A program made the translations under genes and the position numbers. This document shows positions 52,885 through 61,511 of a stretch of 63,457 nucleotides of DNA, in pieces. The DNA comes from UBA4660 sp034408895 (GTDB lineage: Bacteria; Bacteroidota; Bacteroidia; Flavobacteriales_D; Sanyastnellaceae), in the NCBI GenBank assembly GCA_034408895.1, contig JAWXCI010000014.1:1-63457 (forward strand), given 5' to 3'. The notes under the pieces were generated by a model that saw only the letters and a list, made by a program, of their open reading frames with translations, was not told the DNA's origin and did not search any database. Numbering within the stretch: position 1 is the stretch's first letter; each line of letters begins with the position of its first letter.

Positions 52885-53551
52885 GGAGCACCTCGTAAAT
52901 ATTACCCCGCCTCAGTATTATTTTCTTTTCTTTATTGATTACCCAATTGCAGGTCTTTTTACTTAGTGCCGTCAGCGCATTGTCGAATCCACTAAAGTCA
53001 GGAGTATTTGTCTTTCCATTGTGAAAGACCAAAGGACTGCCATAAAATATCCGGCTGCCACAGTAAAACTGACCCCTGTTTTTGTCTTCACCACCTTCGG
53101 ACAATGGATTTGGACCGAACATAAACATATTCATGGCGTTCACTGCATAATCATCTTTGTTCTTTTTCAGTTTCCGGGTAACAATATAGACCACTACCTC
53201 AGCATCTACCCCAAGGCCCTCGCATAATTCATAACCCAAACTGGAGGTCATTTTTCTGTTAGCGAAAAAAATACCCCCGGTTTTGAAGTGTTCAGGCAGT
53301 GATTTATCCGCCTCTTCATTGGCTACAAAAAACTCCCGATAACCATCAGGAGAAATTTTTAAAACTTCCACAGAAGCCGTGGCAGTGGATGTTTTAGTGG
53401 TTGTATAAACCCAATTGCCCACAGTGCTGCTGGACGAGGAGGTGGCTGAGGCGGATTTTGAAACAGAAGTTCTTTCTTTCTTAGCACTTTCCTGGTTGAA
53501 GCCCCAATAGAAATCCATTTTTTCCTGGGTATCTAAGTACTGTTCCGGCAC
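52808..53551 (-). CDS. Hypothetical protein with possibly replaced C-terminus
   Basis: The frame has 247 codons from a GTG at 53551, next to the stop of the upstream oxidoreductase gene; an ATG at 53518 is an alternative. A Ser/Ala/Thr-rich segment (SKSASATSSSSSTVGNW, ~31-47) precedes a mixed domain with EVLKISPDGYREFFVANEE and EVVVYIVTRKLKKNKD. Residues after ~205 (RRGNIYEVLLSCC...) are the antisense of the MDR gene and of its short spacer, so the natural end was probably lost in a rearrangement. No family is recognised. Confidence 0.5.
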   Translation of the reverse strand: MPEQYLDTQEKMDFYWGFNQESAKKERTSVSKSASATSSSSSTVGNWVYTTTKTSTATASVEVLKISPDGYREFFVANEEADKSLPEHFKTGGIFFANRKMTSSLGYELCEGLGVDAEVVVYIVTRKLKKNKDDYAVNAMNMFMFGPNPLSEGGEDKNRGQFYCGSRIFYGSPLVFHNGKTNTPDFSGFDNALTALSKKTCNWVINKEKKIILRRGNIYEVLLSCCALRLLPHFRFSHRFPHIWWLL

Positions 53552-54562
53552 TCACCTCTTTTCAAACCGCCTTATATCCATCTCGCAGTCAAGTTGGTTT
53601 TTCCCTTCAAGAAATCCAATGAAGTGATGAGCGCAATAGGGAATAAGCAACACGCCCTTGGAGCCAAAACCATTAAAAATTCCAAGATGCGAAAATTCCG
53701 GATGGCGCCCAAGCATGGGCCTGCGGTCAATGGTGGTGGGACGATATCCCGCCATATGATAAAGAGTTTCGACACGACCCGGAAAAACTTCGCCCAACGA
53801 TTCCAGCATTTCCTCTTTTGCAGAATCGGTTGGGGCCTCAACCGGGTCATCAAATTCATAAGTGGAACCCAATAAGAATTTTCCACCACCAAGCGGCAGC
53901 AGAAATTTTCCAAAGTTTACCATGATATCCACGTTGAGTTCATCGCTTTTGATGGTGAGCAGTTGTCCCTTGTTCGGTCGCAGCGGCAGATGCCGGAAAA
54001 ATGGATTCTCGTGGTTCAATGAACCGGTGCAGAAGATCGTATGCCCTTCCGTTTGCTTGAATTCATATCGTTCTTCCACCAGTATGTCTTCGGATATGAA
54101 AAATTCCCGCGCTCTCAGCAGCAGTTTCTTCACATCGAGCCAGCCGCTGCCCACCACTATGCCGTGACCAAAGGGCTGATGGAATTGTTGAGCAGCCGCA
54201 TCATTTCTTTTATCGCTTAAATAGGATGAAAGCAAGGGAGAGTCGGAACGTTCGTCCCACAAATTAGCAGCGGCCTGGTCAGGGAAAATCCGCATGAGTT
54301 CCTGTGGGTGAAAAAACTTTTCACCCAACACATTTTCCATTTCCTCATACAGGTCTTGCGCGGCAGGAAGAAATTCCTGCACCTTCCATCCCGGTATCAT
54401 TCGTTTGAATGAAACAGGATTCCACATGCCCGCAGCAATCATGGAGCACGATGAACGATGTCCATCGTCAATAATTTTTACAGCCTTACCTTTTTTATGG
54501 AGAAGAAACGCGAGTACCGTTCCTGCAAGTCCCTGGCCTATGATGGTGTAGTGATGCTGCAT
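53552..54562 (-). CDS. FAD-dependent oxidoreductase, D-amino-acid-oxidase type
   Basis: The start MQHHYTIIGQGLAGTVL at 54562 puts the FAD-binding GxGxxG (IGQGLAGT) directly at the N-terminus and gives 336 residues; an upstream ATG at 54583 adds only seven. Other features are GMWNPVSFKRM after the first fold, CTGSLNHENPFF, and a C-terminal GYRPTTIDRRPMLGRHPE with the FAD-binding GFGSKGVLLIP. Enzymes of this class oxidise amines or amino acids with O2. The Bacteroidota group is uncharacterised, so the substrate is unknown. It is separated from kbl by about 77 bases. Confidence 0.88.
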   Translation of the reverse strand: MQHHYTIIGQGLAGTVLAFLLHKKGKAVKIIDDGHRSSCSMIAAGMWNPVSFKRMIPGWKVQEFLPAAQDLYEEMENVLGEKFFHPQELMRIFPDQAAANLWDERSDSPLLSSYLSDKRNDAAAQQFHQPFGHGIVVGSGWLDVKKLLLRAREFFISEDILVEERYEFKQTEGHTIFCTGSLNHENPFFRHLPLRPNKGQLLTIKSDELNVDIMVNFGKFLLPLGGGKFLLGSTYEFDDPVEAPTDSAKEEMLESLGEVFPGRVETLYHMAGYRPTTIDRRPMLGRHPEFSHLGIFNGFGSKGVLLIPYCAHHFIGFLEGKNQLDCEMDIRRFEKR

Positions 54563-54639
54563 TCCCCACATAATGATTTGCACATTGATGAACAGGCATC
54601 ATCTCAATGACTCAGGTTCTAAATCTGAATAACGAAGGA

Positions 54640-55854
54640 TCAGGCGCTTATAGGGATGCTCTTAAGAACCCCAAGTTCCTTTCCCACTTTTATGAATGCA
54701 GCAATGGCGCGGTCAATGTGTTCCGGTTCATGTGCCGCGGAAAGTTGTACGCGAATTCTCGCCTGCTCTTTCGGCACCACGGGAAAGAAAAACCCGATCA
54801 CGTAAATGCCTTCCTTCAACAATGCATCCGCAAAATCCTGCGAAAGTTTTGCATCGTAAAGCATAACAGGAACTATGGCCGAGTCGCCCTCCCTGATTTC
54901 AAAACCCGCTGCCTTGATCCCGGTTTTAAATTGCTTCACATTTTTCTCCAGTCTATCACGCAGTTCTGTTGTGCGGCTCAGCAAATCGAACACTACGATA
55001 CTCGCTCCCACAATACTTGGCGCAAGTGAATTTGAAAAGAGGTAAGGCCGTGATCGCTGCCGCAGCATGTCAATGATTTCTTTCCTGCCCGATGTAAAGC
55101 CGCCCATGGCACCGCCCAGCGCTTTGCCCAATGTTCCGGTCACGATGTCCACACGACCCATCACGTTTTTAAGTTCAATTGTACCTCTGCCCGTTTTCCC
55201 GATGAACCCTGTTGCATGACATTCATCCACCATCACCAGCGCGTCATATTGTTCAGCGAGGTCACAAATTTTATCAAGCTGCGCCACGTAACCATCCATC
55301 GAAAAAACACCATCGGTAACAATCATTTTGAACCGCGCACCCGCATCCTGTGCTGCCTTCAATTGTGTTTCAAGATCAGCCATGTCGTTGTTGTTGTAAC
55401 GGTACCGCATGGCTTTGCACAAGCGCACTCCGTCAATGATAGATGCGTGGTTCAATGCATCGCTGATAATGGCATCCTGCTCGCCAAGCAACGGCTCGAA
55501 TACCCCACCGTTCGCATCGAAAGCTGCTGCGTAAAGAATGGTGTCGTCCATTTGAAGAAATGCGGAAATTTTTTCTTCCAGTGTTTTGTGGATGTCCTGC
55601 GTTCCACAGATGAACCGCACACTTGACATTCCGTAGCCATGTGTATCAATAGCCTTCTTCGCGGCCTCAATCACGAGAGGATGCGAGGACAGCCCCAGGT
55701 AATTGTTGGCGCAGAAGTTCAAGACTTCTTTTCCTTCTGAAGTTTTTATTTCCGCTCCCTGCGCAGTGGTGATGATGCGCTCACGCTTAAATAAACCTGC
55801 ATCGCGAATGGACTGCAATTCCGCTTCGAGGTGTGATTTGAGTTTTCCGTACAT
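54640..55854 (-). CDS. kbl: Glycine C-acetyltransferase (2-amino-3-ketobutyrate CoA ligase)
   Basis: Kbl splits 2-amino-3-ketobutyrate with CoA to glycine and acetyl-CoA in threonine breakdown. The protein has 404 residues from the ATG at 55854; a TTG one codon upstream is also in frame. The alpha-oxoamine synthase signatures are NFCANNYLGLSSHP, DGVFSMDG, DECHATGFIGKTGRG with Asp and His near the PLP ring, and VTGTLGKALGGAMGG, whose Lys (residue 244) forms the PLP Schiff base. No tdh (threonine dehydrogenase) gene is next to it. The relatives BioF and SPT are less likely given HATGFIGKTGRG. Confidence 0.95.
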   Translation of the reverse strand: MYGKLKSHLEAELQSIRDAGLFKRERIITTAQGAEIKTSEGKEVLNFCANNYLGLSSHPLVIEAAKKAIDTHGYGMSSVRFICGTQDIHKTLEEKISAFLQMDDTILYAAAFDANGGVFEPLLGEQDAIISDALNHASIIDGVRLCKAMRYRYNNNDMADLETQLKAAQDAGARFKMIVTDGVFSMDGYVAQLDKICDLAEQYDALVMVDECHATGFIGKTGRGTIELKNVMGRVDIVTGTLGKALGGAMGGFTSGRKEIIDMLRQRSRPYLFSNSLAPSIVGASIVVFDLLSRTTELRDRLEKNVKQFKTGIKAAGFEIREGDSAIVPVMLYDAKLSQDFADALLKEGIYVIGFFFPVVPKEQARIRVQLSAAHEPEHIDRAIAAFIKVGKELGVLKSIPISA

Positions 55855-55887
55855 CAATGAAAATTTTCGCGAAAAGTAGAATGAAAA

Positions 55888-55924
55888 AAAAGACCTGCAC
55901 TACAATGAGTCGCGCAGGTCTTTT
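55888..55924 (-). terminator. Strong rho-independent terminator after the TPR gene
   Basis: On the minus strand AAAAGACCTGC and GCAGGTCTTTT pair (11 bp) and a run of T follows. It lies between the TPR gene stop (55943) and the kbl start and closes the tonB-pstS-TPR unit. Confidence 0.88.
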
Positions 55925-55942
55925 CGTTTCCTATTAATTCCT

Positions 55943-57625
55943 TTATTCCTTTAGCTCAGGCATCATTATCAGCACGCATGTGCCGGGCGCAGCCTTGATG
56001 TCTTTGTCCTCCAATGCCACTCTTGCCTTTTCGTTAAGGAGGTCTAACTCCTGCACTTTGAGCCATGCCACTTTTGAGCAATCATAATTCTTTTGTGTGT
56101 AGTGAAAGAAGCCGAAATAGGCATAGGACTGAATAAGATTCTTTTTGTTTGCCTCAACGTTGACCGAATCAATTCCCACGTCCACGATAAACTTTTCAAA
56201 GTGGGGATTCGCCAATCCAACCGGGGCTTCCAGGCTGTCCATTTTGAAATTGCACTGGCCCCGCCAGAAATGACTCTCAGTGTAGGAAGGGCATTGTGCA
56301 AAGGCGCTGTCCGACTTCACATAATCCCTGGAGAAATACAATGCCTTGGCGAGGTAAAACAAGTCAAGTTCGTCTTTGCGTTTTGAGTTCTCAATTTTCT
56401 TTTGGTAGTATTCCGCAGCCTGGGGGTACTTTTTCATTTTGTAATAAACGCCCGCTATTTCACCATAAGTCTCAGGGTTTTTCGGATCCAGCTCAATTGC
56501 CTTCTTCATGTCTTCCACGCCCAGCGAATCCTGTCCGTTTTGAACATGAAGTTTTCCACGATAGATGTAATCCGTTGGCAATAAAGTGTACCTGGTTTGG
56601 GAGCCAACATCGTTCAGGAATCTGTCCATGTAATACAATCCTTTTGGGTAATCCTTCTCTTCATAATAAGAGTAACCAAGGGCGCGGAACAAGCCGATAT
56701 TGGTTGAATCCTTTTTCATGAGTTTACCCAGTTCTTCGATGGCGAGCTTATGTTCACTCATCTTGATAAGCAGTCCCACGTACTTCATTCTTGCACTTGG
56801 GCTGTCGTTCAATTCAAGATACCTTTTATACTGTTCGGCTGCACGCTTCACATTCTCCGGTTTCTTGTACGATGTCTGAAATAAAACATCGCCCTTCTCG
56901 CGATAGGCGGGCGCGAATGTTGGATCGTTGGCAATGGCTTTGTCGAACCACTCCACCGCTAGGTCAAAATTTTCCACACGTCTCCACAACTGTCCCTGAC
57001 GAAGAAGTGCCCTTGTATATTTTGGATCTACTGAAAAAGCTTTTTCATATTGCTCAATACTGGTGGTGCGGTTCGATCCTTCTTTCTCCATTTCAAGATC
57101 GCCCCATTGGATATATACCTCCGGATTTTTGTCATTGAGTTTCAGCGCCTGTTGGATGTATGCCTTAGCCTGTTCAATATTCTTTTTGTCGGAACGGATA
57201 TATGTCTCCGCCATTTTGAGCAGCACAATTTGTTGTACATCCACCGGTATTTTGTTTCCTTTTGCGGTGATCATAGAATGTGCTTGAGTGAAGTTCTCAG
57301 CGCAGGTAGCTATGTTGCTATTGGCCCATGCCGAGCGACCTAAGCCCACATAATTCAACGGATTATTGCGATCGCTTGCCAATCCTTTTTCAAACATGGT
57401 GTTTGCTGAATCCAACTCACCCCAGTAATAGTAGTTGTCACCGCTAAAAAAGTTGGCTGCGGCATCGTTGGGCGTGTTGCGAAGAATTGCACGAAAGTCG
57501 GCTGATGCCGTTTCGTAGCGTTCATTCATGGTTTTCTTCACTGCATCGTTCAGAGTTTGTGCAGTGATTGAACCGAAACTGATAATCCCTGCGACTGTCG
57601 CCAGGGCGATGTTGATCTTATTCAT
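55943..57625 (-). CDS. Secreted TPR-repeat protein
   Basis: The protein has 560 residues with a signal peptide (1-22, ending ITAQT). The mature part is a series of tetratricopeptide repeats (about ten to twelve, e.g. AANFFSGDNYYYWGELDSA, PEVYIQWGDLEMEKEG, PETYGEIAGVYYKMKKYPQA), predicted to be a periplasmic scaffold. TPR proteins of this type are regularly the last gene of exbBD-tonB loci in Bacteroidota, as here, where it follows the PstS-like gene by 21 bases. A role in organising the TonB system or binding its partners is inferred. Confidence 0.9.
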   Translation of the reverse strand: MNKINIALATVAGIISFGSITAQTLNDAVKKTMNERYETASADFRAILRNTPNDAAANFFSGDNYYYWGELDSANTMFEKGLASDRNNPLNYVGLGRSAWANSNIATCAENFTQAHSMITAKGNKIPVDVQQIVLLKMAETYIRSDKKNIEQAKAYIQQALKLNDKNPEVYIQWGDLEMEKEGSNRTTSIEQYEKAFSVDPKYTRALLRQGQLWRRVENFDLAVEWFDKAIANDPTFAPAYREKGDVLFQTSYKKPENVKRAAEQYKRYLELNDSPSARMKYVGLLIKMSEHKLAIEELGKLMKKDSTNIGLFRALGYSYYEEKDYPKGLYYMDRFLNDVGSQTRYTLLPTDYIYRGKLHVQNGQDSLGVEDMKKAIELDPKNPETYGEIAGVYYKMKKYPQAAEYYQKKIENSKRKDELDLFYLAKALYFSRDYVKSDSAFAQCPSYTESHFWRGQCNFKMDSLEAPVGLANPHFEKFIVDVGIDSVNVEANKKNLIQSYAYFGFFHYTQKNYDCSKVAWLKVQELDLLNEKARVALEDKDIKAAPGTCVLIMMPELKE

Positions 57626-57646
57626 TTAATGGAAAAAATTAACTGA

Positions 57647-58585
57647 TTATTCTTCTGTTAGCCGTACCACTCGTGTGGGCGGTGTTGCTGATACCATGCC
57701 CGATTTGTGAATGATCGTCTGGCCTTTGGGGCCTGCAAGGTGGGAGGCAAAGCCTGTGCCAAGGGTCTCCTTTAAACCTGTCTTGATATAGTACACATCC
57801 CTGCGCAACGGATAGCTGTGATCATAGATGTAGGCTTGGTAAGGTTTGCGGTAAACTCCTGCACTATCGCTCAATGCCACCACGCGCACATTGCTCAGAA
57901 ATTCCTGCGCCTGTGGATCGTCCGTGTCGCTGATCCAGGCAACGCTTACGACACCCATTGCATTTTTGTGATCCGCTACATATTTCATCACTTCATCATT
58001 AGAGTGAACCGCAAAGCAGTTGGCCGGAAATTCAGCACCATTCAAAAATTCATCTTTGATGTAACGAGCATTGCACGAGCCAGGATTGTCAAATACAATG
58101 TTGATGGGATCAGCAGATGCCGAGGAGCTCAGTTGATTCCAGGTAGTTGTCCTTCCCGAAAAAATATCTTTCAACTGCTCTATCGTCAGCTCGAGGCTGT
58201 CATTTTCCGGATGTGTTACAAGAGCCAATCCATCAGTTGCTATTTTTATTGAAGTCACAATTCTCTGCCGTGACTCGAACACTGCTTTTTCATCAGCAGT
58301 GAGATCGCGGCACACCACGGCAGCCAACACCGTGTCGCGCATCAGGTCGTTTATCACATCGGTTTCCGGTTTGTACGTAGCGATAATTTCTGCGTGGGGA
58401 TGAAATGCCAGATACGTTTCCACTTGTGATTGCATCAGGACAGAGTAAGACTCATCAATGCCGATTTTTAGTTGGCCAGTGTTTTCCGATTCCTTGTTGG
58501 GATCAAACTGCAGGCAGGATTGCAACACCACCACTGTTGCAAAAAAAATAGAAATATTTTGGATGAATTTTATATCAGGATTCAT
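57647..58585 (-). CDS. PstS-like periplasmic substrate-binding lipoprotein
   Basis: The ATG at 58585 gives 312 residues and an intact lipoprotein signal (IFFATVVVLQSC, lipidation Cys at residue 24); the frame runs further upstream to 58738 without a reason to start there. The mature part is a type II periplasmic binding protein: IGIDESYSVLMQSQVE at the start, TIEQLKDIFSGRTTTWNQL as in phosphate-binding PstS, and NAMGVVSVAWISD. No pstCAB transporter is nearby, so the protein is probably a lipoprotein that works with the TonB machinery. Phosphate is the likely but unproven ligand. Confidence 0.88.
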   Translation of the reverse strand: MNPDIKFIQNISIFFATVVVLQSCLQFDPNKESENTGQLKIGIDESYSVLMQSQVETYLAFHPHAEIIATYKPETDVINDLMRDTVLAAVVCRDLTADEKAVFESRQRIVTSIKIATDGLALVTHPENDSLELTIEQLKDIFSGRTTTWNQLSSSASADPINIVFDNPGSCNARYIKDEFLNGAEFPANCFAVHSNDEVMKYVADHKNAMGVVSVAWISDTDDPQAQEFLSNVRVVALSDSAGVYRKPYQAYIYDHSYPLRRDVYYIKTGLKETLGTGFASHLAGPKGQTIIHKSGMVSATPPTRVVRLTEE

Positions 58586-58775
58586 AATATTTTTTCTTAA
58601 AAGTTCTTGTTGCACGGTAAGCAGCGTAGAGTAGCAACACTCCCCCCAGCAGGTAATTCTTCGGAGTCTGCAAAAGCGCAGAGTCTCGGACGGCAGGCAG
58701 AAAAAAACAGGCAAGCCCAAACAAAGAGAGGATAACAATCATCATGATAGAAAAAAGGCGAAGGGGTTGGTTCAT
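58575..58775 (-). CDS. Small two-helix membrane protein
   Basis: The frame has 66 codons: helix 1 (~8-28, FSIMMIVILSLFGLACFFL), a short loop, helix 2 (~41-56, YLLGGVLLLYAAYRA), and a basic tail TRTFKKKYYES. It lies between tonB and the pstS-like gene, and its stop overlaps the next start by about 11 bases. The tight fit and clean membrane pattern support a real gene. Function unknown. Confidence 0.75.
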   Translation of the reverse strand: MNQPLRLFSIMMIVILSLFGLACFFLPAVRDSALLQTPKNYLLGGVLLLYAAYRATRTFKKKYYES

Positions 58776-58790
58776 TTTCTACACTTTAAA

Positions 58791-59651
58791 TTAGGAATGT
58801 CTCAATTCGAAACGAAAGGGTGCACGATAAAGTACGTTGACTGGTTTGCCTTTTTTAAGTCCGGGTTTCCATTGTGGCATTCGTTGCACTGCTTTTAATG
58901 CCTCTTTCTCCAGCCTTTGGCCATTGAGGATTCCGCGCTCCAAAACGACATCGTAAACATTCCCATTTTTCGAGACGACAAAAGTAATCCAGACGGTTCC
59001 CCTCACTCCATTTTCGATCTCAAGGGAGCTGTAATTAACGCTGCTGCCGAGATAAGCTAACAACGCCTTTTCGCCACCGGGGTATTGAGGCATCGTATCA
59101 GGAAAGTCAATATCACTTTTAGCCGAATCAGGCGAAGGCAATCCCATGCCTTTGCCACCCAGCACTCCACCTGGCAATCCGGCTGGACCATTGCGGGGCG
59201 ATGGATCAGGATTTTCGTCACCAATATCAGCTTCTTGCTGTAGGTCAGCCTCACTTGGATCTACAATTTCTGGGGGAAGGTTGTTTGAAGTTTCGGGTGG
59301 AGGAGCAACTGCGTTTTTCTGCTCAATATTTTTTCTTTGTTCAGGAATAAGAAGTGGATCAATACTGCGGATGAAAATTTTTTCCTCAACTATTTCAGGG
59401 AGAGCACTTATGGAATTGTTACCGCTAAACGCTATGGCCAGGCCTGCGCTAAGCCCGACCGAAAGCATCAATGCGATAAGTAATGATTTGTGATTCTCCC
59501 TGCGCAATTGATAAGCACCGTACTCTTTATTTCTCCATGAAAAGACAAGCTCATTTCGGGAGGGCGCGAGCACACTGCTCCAGGAAAAATCTGCCGTGAT
59601 TGCGAAAATGATAAGTGCGAGAGTGCTGATGATAAGAATTGTTGTGATCAT
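58791..59651 (-). CDS. Energy transducer TonB (second copy)
   Basis: The ATG at 59651 (MITTILIISTLALIIF) gives 286 residues and a layout equal to the other tonB; the frame runs 81 bases upstream. It has an N-terminal helix (~4-20), then VFSWRNKEYGAYQLRRENHKS, a second helix (~57-78), a Pro/Asp/Gly-rich periplasmic linker (~105-195) and the TonB C-terminal domain (~200-286), with YPGGEKALLAYL, WITFVVSKNGNVYDV and VQRMPQWKPGLKKGKPVNV. It carries energy to outer-membrane receptors. It begins a second unit (with the small protein, PstS-like and TPR genes), since a terminator separates it from the upstream tonB. Confidence 0.93.
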   Translation of the reverse strand: MITTILIISTLALIIFAITADFSWSSVLAPSRNELVFSWRNKEYGAYQLRRENHKSLLIALMLSVGLSAGLAIAFSGNNSISALPEIVEEKIFIRSIDPLLIPEQRKNIEQKNAVAPPPETSNNLPPEIVDPSEADLQQEADIGDENPDPSPRNGPAGLPGGVLGGKGMGLPSPDSAKSDIDFPDTMPQYPGGEKALLAYLGSSVNYSSLEIENGVRGTVWITFVVSKNGNVYDVVLERGILNGQRLEKEALKAVQRMPQWKPGLKKGKPVNVLYRAPFRFELRHS

Positions 59652-59810
59652 GTTGTTGAAGATTAAAGTTGAGTTCTTTGCTTTCAACAACAAAGCCAGT
59701 GCGTGTTGCATTTGTTGAATGTTCACGGACACAATTTGCCTAAAATTTCGGATCAGATAAAATAGGACTCTTCCTGAAGAGCCTGTTTAAGGCAATCAAT
59801 ACTCGGCAAA

Positions 59811-59858
59811 CAAAAACGGCAGCTTCGTTTCCGAAACTGCCGTTGCTTATTTTTTTGA
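59811..59858 (-). terminator. Terminator between the two tonB genes
   Basis: On the minus strand AACGGCAG, TTCG, GAAA, CGAA and CTGCCGTT form a stem-loop with one mismatch, followed by TTTTTG. A second hairpin, GGCTCTTC-AG-GAAGAGTCC, lies 30 bases on (59765-59783) with TATTTTATC behind it. Confidence 0.75.
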
Positions 59859-59866
59859 TATGGTAC

Positions 59867-60730
59867 TTATTTCAGGATAAACTTCACAGGGATATTCATC
59901 CAGGAGTTTACCGGTTTACCATTTTGTTTTCCTGGCTCCCAGGTTGGCGAATTCTGGAGCAGCCTGATGGCTTCTTTGGTAAGTCCGTTTCCTCCTTTCA
60001 CACCGCGCACTTCCTGTATGTTGGTGATCTTTCCGGTTTTGTCAACCTTGAATTTGAGGTACACTGTACCCTGAATATTATTCTCCCTTTCCATCACCGG
60101 GTAACGGGAGTTTTCGTTACAGTATCTCAGCCATTCATCATCGCCACCGGGAAAGCCGGCACGCTGTTGAACAAATTCAAAAAACTCTTCGGATGCCGGT
60201 TCTTCAAAAACGGTCTTCGGACCAACCGGACCAACATCACCACTATCTACTGTCAACACACTTATTGTCTGGTTCAAGAGTTCGTCCTGGCTTTTTATAG
60301 GCTCTGTCTCTTCTTCATCAGTTACTTCAATAGTAGTAAACTGAATCTGTATCTGGGTGGGCGGCGGTGGTGGTGGTGGCGGAGGTGGTGGTGGTGGTGG
60401 TGGTTCGCTTTCGTCAGTTGGTGGTTGAGGAAGCATTTCAGGAGCATCTTCCACAACGGGTTTTTCACTCAATGAAACTTTTGAAATAATGAGGGGTGTA
60501 ACTGTAGATGCAGTTGCCAGAAAAACGGTGATTAGAAGTGACAGGCCAAGCGCGGAGCCGTAATGCTTCCGCAATTGGAAGGCTCCGTATTCCTTGTTCT
60601 TATTTTCAAAGACCAGTTTGTTGCGGTCTCCGCTCAGTACGTTGCTCCAGCCTAGATCCAATCCGGCAAGAACGACAATGGTTAAAATTGCAACCACTAC
60701 CAAAATTGTAATGATGAACGCTGTACTCAT
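59867..60730 (-). CDS. Energy transducer TonB (first copy)
   Basis: The protein has 287 residues: an N-terminal helix (~4-24), NKLVFENKNKEYGAFQLRKH, a second helix (~62-80), a long acidic and poly-Pro linker (~100-125) and a TonB C-terminal domain (~190-287) with YLKFKVDKTGKITNI and LQNSPTWEPGKQNGKPVN. This is the Bacteroidota form, with a first helix before the usual TonB signal anchor. It couples ExbB/ExbD proton flow to outer-membrane transport. It is the fourth gene of the exbB operon, ended by a terminator. Confidence 0.95.
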   Translation of the reverse strand: MSTAFIITILVVVAILTIVVLAGLDLGWSNVLSGDRNKLVFENKNKEYGAFQLRKHYGSALGLSLLITVFLATASTVTPLIISKVSLSEKPVVEDAPEMLPQPPTDESEPPPPPPPPPPPPPPPTQIQIQFTTIEVTDEEETEPIKSQDELLNQTISVLTVDSGDVGPVGPKTVFEEPASEEFFEFVQQRAGFPGGDDEWLRYCNENSRYPVMERENNIQGTVYLKFKVDKTGKITNIQEVRGVKGGNGLTKEAIRLLQNSPTWEPGKQNGKPVNSWMNIPVKFILK

Positions 60731-60866
60731 GTTGTCTTTTTTTTAATGTTGTTTAGAAACCTTATGATGTGTTTCATTTCTGTTTTGAGTGTCACTTACC
60801 TGATACATGGCATTCAGGATAGCGTTCAATAGCACAACACAAATCCTGCCTGATCTTTCAAAACAC

Positions 60867-61496
60867 TTACTGACTGCCTTTGGTCATACGAAGCAATATG
60901 TGTTCAGTTTCCGACATGTCTTGCACTGCAAATTTTGAGATGTTGGTAATCTGCATTTCATCCATCGCGTCAACAAGGCTTCGGTAGGGGGTTTCATCAA
61001 TCGTTTTGAGAATTACGAAATGCGCAAACTCATCGTCCCTGATTTTTTTCCTCGATGAATCGAACTCGGCTTCCAGGATTTCTCTTTTCTTAAATTTATT
61101 TTCCGCTTCCTTTATAGCGTTATAGATTTTGTAGTTCTTGTCAAGAAATACTTTCCTCAAACCGTCTTTGGAAAAATCAGTAAGTACTAGTTTTGTGGTG
61201 TCCTGTCTGAATTTTCCATAATAGTAGAACAGGTCCTCGCGCTTTTCGCCCAGCAGCACTGTTATAGCCAGGCTGTCAATAATCTTAGTGATTTCCGTTG
61301 AATCAATATCTTTCTCTTTTGGATAAGTGATCTCCAGTATGGACGGTTTGCTGAGGGTTGTTGCAAGAATGAAAAATGTGATGAGGAGGAATGCAAGGTC
61401 CACCATGGGCGTCATGTCCATGTGAACATGTCCTTTCTTAGCGCGTTTCTTCTGGTGTCTTCCACCTCCGCCTTCGTTGCCAACTATTTCTGCCAT
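60867..61496 (-). CDS. exbD: ExbD-type biopolymer transport protein (second)
   Basis: The protein has 209 residues. A Gly/Lys-rich N-terminus (GGGGRHQKKRAKKG) precedes HMDMTPMVDLAFLLITFFIL (~25-44), in which the Asp of MVDLAF is the essential ExbD/TolR membrane residue. The periplasmic domain (~50-209) is longer than in E. coli ExbD and has DSLAITVLLGEKREDLF. It forms a proton channel with ExbB that drives TonB. It lies 15 bases after the first exbD gene. Confidence 0.94.
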   Translation of the reverse strand: MAEIVGNEGGGGRHQKKRAKKGHVHMDMTPMVDLAFLLITFFILATTLSKPSILEITYPKEKDIDSTEITKIIDSLAITVLLGEKREDLFYYYGKFRQDTTKLVLTDFSKDGLRKVFLDKNYKIYNAIKEAENKFKKREILEAEFDSSRKKIRDDEFAHFVILKTIDETPYRSLVDAMDEMQITNISKFAVQDMSETEHILLRMTKGSQ

Positions 61497-61511
61497 GATA
61501 GTTTTTTCGGT

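Noticed and set aside
60362..60411. GGT/GGC-type simple repeat
   Set aside because: It encodes the poly-Pro linker of TonB, which is usual for the family.
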